Assembly: GCA_037157565.1 (NCBI GenBank)
Contig: JAZHRO010000036.1
Coordinates: 20,882,501-20,946,500, forward strand
Length of the DNA stretch: 64,000 nt
Direction: 5' to 3'
From: Thalassia testudinum
Lineage: Eukaryota; Streptophyta; Magnoliopsida; Alismatales; Hydrocharitaceae
Shown: in pieces, positions 44,213 through 54,960 of the stretch
Numbering within the stretch: the first letter of the stretch is position 1
Layout of the letters: each line of letters starts with the position of its first letter
Notes under the pieces: generated by a model
Databases searched by the model: none
What the model was told of the DNA's origin: nothing
The model's input: the letters and a program-made list of their open reading frames with translations, nothing else
Position numbers and translations under genes: made by a program

Positions 44213-45567
44213 ATGAGGTAGGATGGTGTCGTGACGAGGATCTTCTTCCTAAAGGTGGTGAGAGGACGACCATGGGATGCTCCATGAAAGGGGTGAGAAG
44301 TGGGAAAAATATTTGATTTTCTACTCTACTGGAGCATCCCATGATTGGGACAAGCTTTCTCTAGAGCCTTGGAGGTGGTGAAGGAGAAAAAGGAAGAGAT
44401 AAAGAGAAATGAGAGGGGTAGTGTTCCTTTTATAGTGGAGGAGAAAGGACATTTTGTGCATGGGACATTTAGTGACATCAAAGGTGTCACTGAAGATCCA
44501 CCGCAAGCATTGCTAAAGCCCCAGCTCATGCCCCTACGTTAGTTCTCATGCACCCACAGCTGCCGCATGTGGTTGATGAATCATGGCTATCGATCGTGCA
44601 TTGGAGGGTAGAGAGCACACGATGATCACACTTGAGATCGCGGCTCAAACACGCATCTGATCAGGCGTGTGCTCATGCGTTATCAACAGCGTGCACGCGC
44701 CACACTCATCCGGTGTGCGAGGATGCACCACGTGGGAGCTTTGGGACCGTTTGATGGAGATCAAGTGGGTGAATTTAGCGCTCACGCCCCATGCTGGGAA
44801 TTGGAGATGGCTGCGGCTCTCAAACTCCGCTAATGGGTTGTAGATGCCTCTCGCGACAAATGCACTGCAGGCACTTTTGTGTCGAGAGGATATTTTTGCA
44901 GGCATCGCAAGGAGTTGATCTCAACCATTGGATGGAAATCCAACGGCCGAGATTAAGGCTCCTCTAATGAGAGTGTTGAGACTAGCGATGTGGACAGCTT
45001 AGGGCCGTTGGATGCCGATCCAAAAATCCTAATCTTGTGTTGGAAACGCCTTTGAGGATGGGTGGCTACTGAGGGTGGATTTGGATAGTTCGGATGGCAC
45101 CACATGGCACCATTCTAGCCATCCATCTTCTTTGCTTTGTAGCTGGCACCACGGATGTCAGATTAGGTCGATTTCAACATTGTTGGGCTGAGATCGTCGA
45201 TCCGGATCTATCCATGTGGTTGAATTTTGCATCTGAGGTTAGGATTGGTACCACTTTTCCCTTTGGCCTTTGATGTTCCTTGAACTGCATAATGCACTAT
45301 GGAACTCCGATCAAGACGATTTTAGAGGCATTAGACTCCGATTATCATCTTGATCAGATCCGTATGGTCGGATCATCAATCCGAGGCCCCAAAATAAGTC
45401 TCCTTCTCTCCTAGCCACAAAAGGACATTAATTAACCTATAATTTACACAAGCTATTCTAAGTGTAGAATGATACATGCTATGCAATACTTTTAATATGA
45501 AATGCATCACTAATCTTAGGAACATGCATAAATAGGCATTTTATCTTAAATGGATGTGTATACATCA
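44213..45567 (-). repeat. Elt6 3' LTR, right piece
   Basis: Begins with the second ATGAG. Minus-strand parts from the LTR start: terminal hairpin GATGT/ACATC (45553-45566), decayed tRNA-like module with box B GTTTGAGCC (44642-44700), hairpin AGTGACA/TGTCACT (44468-44494), TATA box CTATAAAAG (44427-44435). Same order as in Elt7. Confidence 0.75.
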
Positions 45568-45863
45568 TACCCCCATGCCTATCTTTTGCTAGTCCCTAGT
45601 AAAATTGAACTACATACTATGCATAAGAACAGAGTTAGGACTCAATCGCTTAAGGCATTAGTTGTTTATTCACAAAAGGAAATTTCAACTATGGTCCTAA
45701 ACTATGAAGATTTACCAATGCCTGGGTAGCTACCAAAATGCTGACCGCCCAAGTCCTCACCTTATTTTGGAAAAGGGAAGATACATTTTTTTATGCTTTT
45801 TCTTCTTTTCTAATTTTATTGGATTTTTGAGTTTAGAGTTTCAAGGCAACTTTCTATGGCTAC
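45568..45863 (-). mobile_element. Elt6 PPT and start of 3' tail, cut by Elt8
   Basis: PPT complement TACCCCCATGCCT (45568-45580), pre-PPT hairpin TTTTGCTAG/CTAGTAAAA (45584-45604, one mismatch). Ends with GCTAC (45859-45863), the Elt8 target; continues at 61134. Confidence 0.75.
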
Positions 45864-46302
45864 TGATAACATGCACAATGGGATGATAATTATGTTGAAT
45901 ATGGCCCATCTTAAGAATAAAAGGCACAACATAAGTAGAATGGGAGAATTGCATATATCATGCACCAAGATTGCTTATAAAACTGTATTAATGGCCCTTT
46001 GTGTAAGCACTTGTCAAAGCAGGCCTCAGATGGGAAATCGGATTGCACGAATGGATTTAGAACGACGAACGGAGTCCAACGGACTCAAGATCGGCCAAAT
46101 CCGACATCCGGAGCTCCTATAATGGGCCTAAGAAGTTTTGACCATTGATCTGGAGATCAACGGCCCTCATTGTGCCATGTCACCCCCGCTCCACCACACG
46201 CCACCTTTTCATCCAGTCGAGATCAGATCTCCACCGTCGATCTTCGATCGGATGGCCGAGACTCGTGCAGTCGCTCGCAATCGCCGCTACAAAGTGCTAG
46301 CA

Positions 46303-46354
46303 TGGCACAGCAGTTAGCGCGCACGTCCGCACGCACATGATGTGGGTTTGAGCT
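46303..46354 (+). promoter_or_regulatory. tRNA-like box A/box B module in the Elt8 5' LTR
   Basis: Box A TGGCACAGCAG followed by TTAGCGCG, as in real tRNA D arms. Box B GTTTGAGCT is changed at the CpG and the last base. The 3' LTR copy at 60232-60283 keeps GTTCGAGCT but its box A is TGGCTCAACGG. Confidence 0.55.
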
Positions 46355-46678
46355 GCGTGGTGCGTGAAATCAAAGACGAAGGACATGCGCGGGAAATTGG
46401 GCTGCCCAATCAGTAACGGGTGGCCGAGATCGCGGCACGTGGCGCGCCCACAGATCACGAGCGCCCATGCGTGCGCGCATGCCGGGCGACGACGCGTGCG
46501 CATGCCGGGTGACGACGCGCGCCCGAGGCACTATCCAGGCGCAGCTAAGGAGAGATCTCAGCCATCCGATCTTCGATTGGATGGCTCTCACACAGCGGCT
46601 GCAGATTGAACATGAAGAAGAATGACGTGCATGGTTGACCAGCGGGCTGGAGGGCTCCATCGATGCTTTTGGAGTGGT

Positions 46679-46705
46679 TTTAGCGACGTCCCAGATGTTG
46701 CTAAA
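46679..46705 (+). promoter_or_regulatory. Palindrome before the Elt8 TATA box
   Basis: TTTAGCGAC with GTTGCTAAA (one G-T pair), 28 bases upstream of TATTTAAA. Related to the TTTAGTGAC palindromes of Elt6 and Elt7. Confidence 0.5.
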
Positions 46706-47277
46706 GCCCCTTCTTTTAGAAATCCCTTAACCTTATTTAAACCCCCTCCAACCACTCATTCAAGGCATTCACTTCCCTTGCAACTACTCCACCCCTCTCT
46801 TAGCTAGCTTTAGGCCCTCTTGTAATCGCCGGAGACGACGAGCCACCGACGAAGCCTCCTCCACCGCCGCGGCTGCCTCGTCGCTCTCCATCCTCTCTCT
46901 CTCTCTCTCTTTTGAGCTTTCCATTACTTTTGTTTGAGCATGTATTTATTGTTGTAAGCTTGAACTAAAAGTGCATGATTAATGAAGCTATTTTCTGTTC
47001 AGTTGTTACTTTAATTTCTGTTTAAGTTTCATGATCAAACAAGGAACGCTCTAACCCTAATCTCTCTCTCTATCTCTCTCTCGCTTTTCAAAATCGCACC
47101 TTTCGTAAGCAAAACTCCGCACTTTCCGTGACAACAAGTTATAAGCAAAATCCAATTTTCATGTCTCCCTGAGACCGACACTTGGACTCACCTCCGTTTA
47201 CTTATTTTAAAATCGACGTTGCAAGTGCAACTATAACGACACTTCTTAACACACACGCACAACCGCACGTCAGTTTT

Positions 47278-47301
47278 TGGCACCGTTGCTTGGGAGGCAA
47301 C
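47278..47301 (+). other. Elt8 primer binding site with hairpin
   Basis: TGGCACCGTTGCTTGGGA, a decayed tRNA-Asp PBS. GTTGC (47285-47289) can pair with GCAAC (47297-47301), as in the Elt5 PBS hairpin. Confidence 0.7.
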
Positions 47302-48472
47302 AAATTTGTTTTGTCACCTCCATTCCACATTCATTCTCTCATCATCTAATGCCCTATTTTCCTTTTTACTTGATGGATGCAGGAATTCGACGCATGGACG
47401 GCGAAGCGATGCATCCCACGACGGTAGCAAGGAAGTAGGCTCTATGAGGACTGATAGTGTGTAATTCTCCTCTCATGATTGTTTGCTTGCTTGAAAAAAT
47501 TAAAAAAAAATGTAAAAATTGAAAAAAATTGGCGTGGTGTATGATTGCTTGACCCACATCCTTAACACATCACCCCACAAAAAAAAAAAATTCACTCTAA
47601 CATTCTGAATAAATTATTGGAGTGTTCTTTTGTTTTTCTTGAGTGGTTTTGCGAAGCCACCATGAGTTGACTTGGGCTGCACTGCTCAACCCTAAAATCG
47701 ACTCAACTAATAGAAGCTGCATGATCATTAGGATGAGTACATTAGGGTTTTAGAGCCTCTACAAAATAAAAGGAAATCTACTTTCACCGAATTGTGTGCA
47801 GAACTTGACATGCCTACTGAAACTTGTTTGAAAACATTAAGACATGTCAACCCTAAAGAAATACTAAAAGTAAGGATGAAACACTAAAAGACACCACATC
47901 TTAAAAATCCTTGCTTGAAAACCATGTTTTGATAGAAGCACACACTTTGAAAGTGGAAAATTAAGAGGCACCACCCCAATCAATGCCTCATCACATAACC
48001 CTAGCACAAGCACTATCCTAGCCCTTTAAAACTGAGTAGACGTGCCCTAGGCAGGACTGAGTTAAGTCTCAAAAGGTGAGGTTTTGTTCGCTAGGCACTT
48101 GCTTTCATTCCCTTGGTAGAATCTGGTGACTAGGCTGCGGGGCAGTGTCAAACGACTGCGGTTGTGGGTTCTACGGAACCGAAGGTGCAAGAACCTTTCC
48201 TACAATCCCCTCGTAATAAACTTGGCCAGATTTGCCTTGTGAAGGGGAGTCCAGTGCTTACGAACTTAATCACCCTTTGTGAGATTTCTAGGTCTCCTAA
48301 GGTATATACCATAAGGACTAGGCTTGTGTGCTTGATTGAAAGACATCTCCCTCATCTGTCGCCCTCCGCATCCCCTCCTGTTCTTCTCTAGTGTATGCAG
48401 GGGAGATGCTTACTGCATCCCGAGTTGTGTGTTTTGTGGCAGGAATCTAGGTGATGTAATTCTGTTGGAAAC
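47302..48472 (+). other. Elt8 leader
   Basis: Non-coding. An A-run lies at 47577-47590. Block 48100-48350 (GGGAGTCCAGTGCTTACG and neighbours) is not alignable by eye with the Elt1/Elt5 leader. Confidence 0.5.
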
Positions 48473-48839
48473 ATGGCTGAACCTAGGGTAGATGAGGCTG
48501 AGGATCAACCCCCACCAGACATTATGGCCATCATCCAAGCCCAAATCAATGCTAACCACCGGCTTCAGCAACAACAAATCGACACCATCATCAAGCCATA
48601 CAACAGTTACAAAACCCACAAGAACAACCACCACCACCTTTCCAAGACATACCAAGGCAACCACCACTTGATATACCACCATTTCAGGATCAGCTGAGGC
48701 CCCTCCGCGATTTCAATAATCCCTCTGCTAATAGAGTCGAGCCACACCTTAGGATCCCGAGGGGGGAGATGATTTTGAGTTGAAACCGAATGTCTTAAGT
48801 CTGATCCAGAGCCACTTTCATGGAAGCTCAAATGAGGAC
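48473..48839 (+). pseudogene. gag: Elt8 gag, N-terminal piece
   Basis: ATG 48473 (MAEPRVDEAEDQPPPD), Gln/Pro-rich, then in another frame RVEPHLRIPRG and FELKPNVLSLIQSHFHGSSNED, the start of the gag core. Frameshifted near 48600-48780 and cut at 48839 by Elt9. The next residues of the core appear at 53214. Confidence 0.8.
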
Positions 48840-48846
48840 TGATAGC

Positions 48847-48864
48847 TCCCCGGCAACGGCGCCA
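48847..48864 (-). other. PBS-type sequence at the Elt9 terminus
   Basis: Minus strand TGGCGCCGTTGCCGGGGA, a perfect 18-base complement of the tRNA-Asp 3' end, the best match in the window, 7 bases from the element boundary. Confidence 0.8.
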
Positions 48865-48929
48865 AAATAATGGTGGCGGTGGCCGAAATGTGTGGTTGTA
48901 AATGTTTGTTGGTAATAATTGTTGATTAT

Positions 48930-48987
48930 GTCGTTGTAGTACAGGGTGTACAATATAACATTAAGGATGTCGTATAGTGGTGAGTAT
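48930..48987 (-). promoter_or_regulatory. Elt9 U5 boxes complementary to tRNA-Asp
   Basis: Plus strand GTCGTTGTAGTA (48930-48941) equals tRNA-Asp positions 1-12, and GTATAGTGGTGAGTAT (48972-48987) equals positions 10-25 (D arm; some plants have A instead of G at one site). The element RNA is the complement. Scraps resembling the T arm (GGGTGA, GTTC) follow to about 49000. Confidence 0.6.
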
Positions 48988-49376
48988 GGGTGAGTTCCAG
49001 TCATTACAACCATTATTATCATTTGCTTATTTATCTAATTTTTACTGGTTTTGTTCCAGGTCGTTCAATGGGAGGCAATTTATTGAATTTAATTCGGTCA
49101 CTCTTTGATTATCTCCAAAATTGTCTTCTTATTCAAAAAGAAACTTTACATTTAAAGAATGAATGAATGTGTGTTTTATTTACCTAATTACTAAGAAATG
49201 CTTGCAAAAACACTAACTATGAACAAGCATCAAACAATCTATTATTATACTCTAAACTATGTATTTACAAGTTATCCTATTAGTACTATCATAATAGTAT
49301 ATAATACATTAGACTGCAATGGTGTAGAAATTTAACTTATTAGTCTGTTATGTACAGTAACATATACAGCAGTTTC

Positions 49377-49470
49377 AGTGACAGATATAAGCGTCGCTAA
49401 ATCTCAGAAAACACTATATACAACCTAAAGAGGCAAAACTGAGATCTTTAGCGACGTTTATAGTGTCACT
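49377..49470. repeat. Long imperfect inverted repeat in Elt9
   Basis: Arm 49377-49407 (AGTGACAGATATAAGCGTCG...) pairs with 49439-49470 over about 30 bases with a few mismatches and bulges. The core is TTTAGCGACG, the same word as in the Elt8 palindrome. Confidence 0.6.
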
Positions 49471-49499
49471 TTATTCTGTTAGTAATTATATAGATTTAC

Positions 49500-50062
49500 T
49501 TATACGTATGTATACTACTTATTCTTTTTCTTTGTTTCTCTTTCATTCTTCATTAAGTCTCTGTTCTTTGTATTCTTAACTCCTGTTCTTCTTGTGTTCA
49601 TGTCTCTGTTTTCTTCTAAGTATTCATCTTCTTCTTTCTCTTTTTATTACTCTTGTTCTTTTCTCTGTTGTTCTTGTACTCTTTGTTAATTCTTCTGTCT
49701 TAGCATATTTCAGAGGCTGCGGTGGGGAGGGGATTAGGCTAATATCATTAGTTTAAAACGTGTTTAGTTTGCGGGCACGCTTTTTGAGGGATACACAGCA
49801 CCCTAAGGGTGGGACCAGACCTCTACTAAGCGCGCCCTAATCTCAGATTAGGTGGCTTAATTATGTCTTTAATCTCAGCGCCAGGCCTCAGCCCAATGCC
49901 ATATGCTCGCACACGCTCGGGCTCCCAGCCACACACAGGAATCACGCATTCAGTATTCAGCACATATCAGAATCGGGTTATCGGATCAGACGGAGCAGGT
50001 GAAGTTTCGGGCGCCCGGCGCCATGACGACTGGTAAGGTTATAACATAAATTATATTTATAT
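49500..50062. other. Elt9 non-coding part, pyrimidine-rich then GC-richer
   Basis: TTCTT/CTCTG-rich at 49510-49710, no gene on either strand. Confidence 0.5.
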
Positions 50063-50135
50063 GCTGCGTTTCGTTTGCAGCCCACGATGTGGCGCTATTC
50101 CAGCGCCACATCGTGCGCTGGAAACCAAACGCAGC
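50063..50135. repeat. Fold-back element (MITE-like)
   Basis: Two 34-base arms around ATTCC, 3 mismatches. The inner 14 bp CACGATGTGGCGCT/AGCGCCACATCGTG are perfect and the outer arms contain GCTGCGTTT/AAACGCAGC. Sharply GC-rich in an AT-rich context, consistent with a small insertion. No clear target duplication. Confidence 0.6.
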
Positions 50136-53100
50136 TGCGTCTGTGCGCGTTTTTGGCCCTCGATTTGGGGGCCATAAATTATTAAAAAAAATAAAATAAA
50201 ATATGGTAAATAAAATATTTACATAATAATACATAATTGATTAATTAATTTTGAATTTTAAATATATTTACTATACAAATAAATTCGCTAAACTAGGCTG
50301 ATTGTACAGGTTGATTTAGGTGATTAAATAGTTAATTACTTATAAAATAGTTAGTAAATGGTCTAATTGACCTTATACAGATTCAATTTACATACTTAAG
50401 TATTTTATACATATTTTTATTGTATATTTACGAATTTATTTCTATTTTATTTAAGCTAAACTAGCTGTTCTGAGTGTTTTAAATAAAACTAAGTTACAGT
50501 AAGCTATACTAGGTATAATTGTGCTTTAACTAACTTAAATTACTTACTATATATGTTAACCTAAGTCTATAGATTTATTTACTTAATTATAGCTCTAAAT
50601 TATTAATTTAGCTAATTTATTCTACAATATAGCTACTGAATATGTACATATGAATCTGTGTATATACATATACATATATCAGTAAATACATACATAATAG
50701 TTCAGTATTTATACATATATTTACATAGATTACATATGTATATAGATTTATGTACAAGTTTATACAGTATTTACAGTATATCTATGTATGTCTACGTACA
50801 TAATCAGGCTGTATATTATAGTTATAATAGTATGGATATGTATATTTACAGTGTGAAATTAAGTATGTATAATTAGGTTTTAGTAGGAACTTAGGGAATG
50901 AGGGTTAATTAAGTTTTTATTTCATTTTAAACAGCAGCTAAGCTACTGTCAGAGAAGATGGAGAGGGAAGAGAATGTACTGTTCAGGGTGTTTTAACAGT
51001 GTCAGTGGCTTCAGCCACTGTCAAATGGGCTAACTGCTGCTGTAGTTAGTCCATTTGAAGAGGGGGAAAGCATTCACAAAGAAGAGGAGAATTTAGAGAA
51101 GAGGGGAATGTTGCTGCAGTTTGCAGCATTTTACTGTATAACTGGGAATGAGAGAAAATTCAGAACAAACTAAAAATTAAAGAGTTGAAATCCCAATCTG
51201 ATAAGGGTATAAATCTCACGAAAATCACATAAGAATTCAGTTCAAATACCCACAAGGAAAAGCCCTTATCAAAAGCATCATTTCAGATCAAAACACAAAT
51301 GGCATTGAGTTAGTCTTCCTAATGCCATAGACAGCATGAAGGAAGACTTAACTCAATCAATTAAAACCAAAAACATACAATCCCAGTTTCTTGCAACCTT
51401 AAGGAGTATGGAAACCTCCTTAGGTTAGAGAATCACCATACAAAAATAATTATCAAACAGGTGGTGTATGGCAGTTCTGAAATGACAAATCAGAAATAAG
51501 AATGCATTAAAGGAATTTATAAAAGCTAGCAGATGCATTCAGATCAAGGCAGAAGCAAATTTATGAAAGGCTCTTCTGATTTGTTCTCTGTCACCAGAGA
51601 ACTTCTCAGAATCCTTGCCCTCAAGGAAAACCAAAATCCCTTCAATTTGTCAGATCTGTCAAGACATTTCAGAAAGCAAAATCTCTTCAAAACCCATGTT
51701 AACGTGAATCTGACAAACTGAGGCAATCAATCTAAAATAAAAGGGGCTTTTGTGAACACAAATGGGGTGAGTGAGAAGCCCCAAATGGTGCTTGTGACGC
51801 CAATTTCAGATCTGAGGCAGTACACCATCAGATCTGGAATTGGGTCCAGATGTGTGGGTGACAGATGAAAGATTCGTCGTTAAAAGGAACGTAAATCAGA
51901 ATTGGATGGTGGAAAAACAAAACATGAAGAGGGAGATAAATTGATTAATGAACAGATGATTCTTCCCCTCTGATCTGGACTGATCAGAGGAGGTGAGGGA
52001 GGGGATCTAATACTAATTCTACTCCTAAGACTAATCTAACTACAGCTAACATTAAACACTAACAATTAAAACTAAATCTATTCTAAACTACTGTAAACTA
52101 AATCTAACACTACTTGTGCAGAATTAAAAACTAAACTAACAGGAAGAATGGGACCTATGGGTCCTTAGCCGGCGGCTAAGGAGGAAGAAAGGAGGAGGGT
52201 GACTCCAGCGGAGGGAAGAGTCTGCTAGTGAGACTCCAGGGTCGTCCTCAGGTGCTACGAGGTCCTTAGCGACGAGGAGGGTCGAGAGCAGGCGATGATT
52301 CCACAGCCGGTGGCTGTGAAATCAGGGTCTAGGTGAGGAGGAGAGACTGGAGTGGAAGAATTGATCGCTAAGAGATGTAGGAGGGAGCGATCCCTCGCGC
52401 GCGACACCACTGAGGTGCTTAAATAGCAGCTCAGTGACTGAGATCACCGCAAGGGTGAGGTTAATCAGAATCAGGCCGGCGGTGAGGATGAGATGGGTAG
52501 AGCGCGCGGCGAGTCAAGAGAGAGATCTGACCGTCAGATGAGATCTGGGAAGAGAGGTGAACGCACGCACCGAATCGCGCAAAGGTTCCATTTGAATCCA
52601 GCCGCAGATCGAGATCAAAAGTGCGATGGACGGTCGAGAGTGGCTGTGTTCTTCGCGCGCTACAGTGCGCGTGAAGAACACAGGCTTCTCTTTGAAATAA
52701 AGGGGAAATTTGCAGACGGACCCTTAGAAGAAGGGGTAGAACATTTGCATGCAGGCCCATAAGCGAGAAGAATAGCAGCTGGAAGGGCCCTGCAGTCTTA
52801 TAAAAGGGTCCCTGCGGCTTGCAAATAGGTCCAAGAAGGAGTTTTGAAGGGTAGAAATGTAATGCATGAAGGACCTAATTGTAATCTATTTATTTCTAAG
52901 CCTAAATGATGTCCAATTGCTTTCAAATTTTTACATGTGCTTAATTGAACATTTACGACATTGATTTTACTTCTGATTTGGCTTTTCAAACTTGTTTATG
53001 TGTTCAATTGATGCATGGATCATCATTTGTTCTTTAGTTTTCAGAATATCCCATTTTTGTGACCTAATTTAGGAGATTTTAACACACATTAAAAGTTTTA

Positions 53101-53193
53101 GGTCTTTTCTTTAATTCCCACACTTAACCCTTTTTATGTGTTAATTTGATATTGTTTTGCTTAGTATCTAGCTTAATTTCGGCCTTTTAGCTA
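50136..53193 (-). other. Elt9 remainder, non-coding
   Basis: AT-rich TATA/TACATA stretches at 50200-50880. The middle is unremarkable; small open frames are not protein-like. The segment 52140-52760 is GC-richer, with a TATA-like CTATTTAAG on the minus strand at 52419-52427, which would make U3 about 0.8 kb and R-U5 about 3.5 kb. Confidence 0.5.
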
Positions 53194-53213
53194 TGATGAG
53201 TAGCCACTCATCA

Positions 53214-54960
53214 AGGACCCCTTTCAGCACCTAGAGGATCTCGACCACATAGCGTGAACTTTGAAACCTAGGAACATTAGCCTTGACATTGTTCTAATCA
53301 AGATGTTTCCCTTCTCATTAAAAGACAAGGCTTCTCATTGGCTTAGAACCCTAGGTAGACCCATCACCACCTGGGAAGAAATGAGGCATGCATTTTAAAG
53401 AAATTCTTCCCCATAGGAAAAACTAATGCCTTTAGAAGAGCTATTACTACCTTTACACTCCAGGGTGGGGAACAATTTCATGAGGCGTGGGAAAGATTTA
53501 ATGAACTCTTGAGGAAATGCCCACACCACGAAATGCCAAGATGGAAATTGGCCCAGATTTTCTACCACGGTCTGGACAGCAACCTACGGAACTTCGTCGA
53601 TGCCTCATGCGGGGGGAACTTCTTGAACAAAGACGAGGAGAGCGTGTTTGAGCTCTTTGAGTCTATGAGCAAGAATTCGCTCAATAATGCCTCTATGACC
53701 CAGTTAAACAGGTCTAGTCAACCCCGTGGTGGGATTTATGAGGTACAAGCAAATTCTGGAATGGTTGACATGGACATCATTGCCAAGAAATTGGATCGAG
53801 TAGAATTGGTGGACAAAAAGATTGATGAGCTACTGAACCAGACCAGGAACCCCTTACAGACTTTCTCCCTAGCAAAGGGAGTGCATAATGCTGACCTGGT
53901 CCAGCCCTTTACCCAACTGAACCTGGAACAACCCCTAACCATGTTCCAGGGAGGGACCTTTGCTCCCTCAACTCTTGATTACTCCCTTCCCTCCATCAAC
54001 ATCGGCTATCCTTGAAGATGTGCAAGCTATCCAAGGTTATGTGAAACCAGACCCTTTCTCCAACACTTACAACACTAGCTGGCGTAACCACCCCAACTTT
54101 GGTTGGACAAACTAGAAACCATCGCAATTCCAAAACCAGCCCAGGCCAAACCAGCAGCCACACTTGCCGCCCTATTAGCAAGGACCACCAATTAGATCCC
54201 AATATAATGAGAATAGGGCGGCCCCTCCCCCACAAAACCAAATGGATGCCCTAATAAAGATGATGGCTGACATGAACCAGAAACATCAGGTGGAAATGGC
54301 CTTGGTAAAGGGATAGTTAGCCCAACTCTTGGACTGTAAACAACAAGGATCCCTACCTTCCCAACCATAACTGAACGCGCGAAACATAATTAATAGAGGC
54401 CCCAATTCGCAAGCGTTCCAAAGCAACCCCAGGCAGGCTCACATGGTCCAGCCAGCCCTGCAAACACCTCCTGGGTTTGGTGCCTCTTCATCCTCATCTT
54501 CTCAAGGATCAACCCATGGCCCCAATGCCTCTACGAATGCAGTGACCTTGAGAAGCGGCACCAAAACCCAGGATCCCAAATGGCCAACTCTCCCCGAGAC
54601 TTCACCCACTGAAATACCCGACTCAGAAGAGGCACCAACCAAGGACCCAGACATAGAACCAATCCACATTTAGACACCCTACCCTGAGCCCTTGGAAACA
54701 ATCAAGAAAAAGAAGAATGTTGTGGAAACTGAGGACCTGTTGGAAATCTTTAAGCAAGTACAGATTAATATTCTGCTCCTTGAAGCCATCAAACACATCC
54801 TTGCTTATGCCAAGTTTTTAAAGGATGCCTGTACACCCAAGCGTAAGCCGAGACCTCAAGCACCTAGGATGGTTGTACTCTCTGAACAAGCAAGTTCCGT
54901 AATATAAAGCAACCTTCCACTCAAGCGAACTAACCCAGGAGCGCCCCTGATTTCCTACAA
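53214..54960 (+). pseudogene. gag: Elt8 gag, C-terminal piece
   Basis: Resumes the gag core exactly after Elt9 (DPFQHLEDLDHIA), followed by KMFPFSLKDKASHWLRTLG, LRKCPHHEMPRW and the Athila motif DPFSNTYNTSWRNHPNF near 54050. The longest frame is 53509-54015. Interrupted by several stops and shifts. The linker (EDLLEIFKQVQINILLLEAIKH, 54735-54790) leads to the protease. Confidence 0.8.

Larger units (their letters stand above)
45864..47272 (+). repeat. Elt8 5' LTR
   Basis: Starts TGATAACATG, ends CCGCACGTCA. tRNA-like module 46303-46354 (box A TGGCACAGCAG, decayed box B GTTTGAGCT). A 23-bp tandem duplication (GCATGCCGGG...) lies at 46477-46522. Palindrome 46679-46705, TATA-like TATTTAAA at 46734-46741, (CT)n near 46890-46912. 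U5 box CTATAACGAC at 47231-47240, which fits the tRNA-Asp complement with a 5-base gap. Confidence 0.88.
48840..53213 (-). mobile_element. Elt9: single LTR-like unit (4374 bp) ending in a PBS
   Basis: Flanked by TSD AGGAC (48835-48839, 53214-53218), plus strand TG...CA. On the minus strand it starts with the hairpin TGATGAGT/ACTCATCA (53194-53213), typical of these LTR starts. It runs through a TATA-like CTATTTAAG (52419-52427) and ends with U5 boxes, an 18-base PBS (48847-48864) and 7 more bases. No second LTR, no gag or pol, no long open frame. A solo LTR would normally end before the PBS. Interpretations: integration of an LTR-plus-PBS DNA intermediate, or an LTR whose boundary moved past the PBS. 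Confidence 0.75.

Noticed and set aside
48846..49010. A host tRNA-Asp gene
   Set aside because: Only fragments are present, in the wrong order, and on the plus strand of a minus-strand element whose PBS is there. No cloverleaf with an anticodon arm can be formed.
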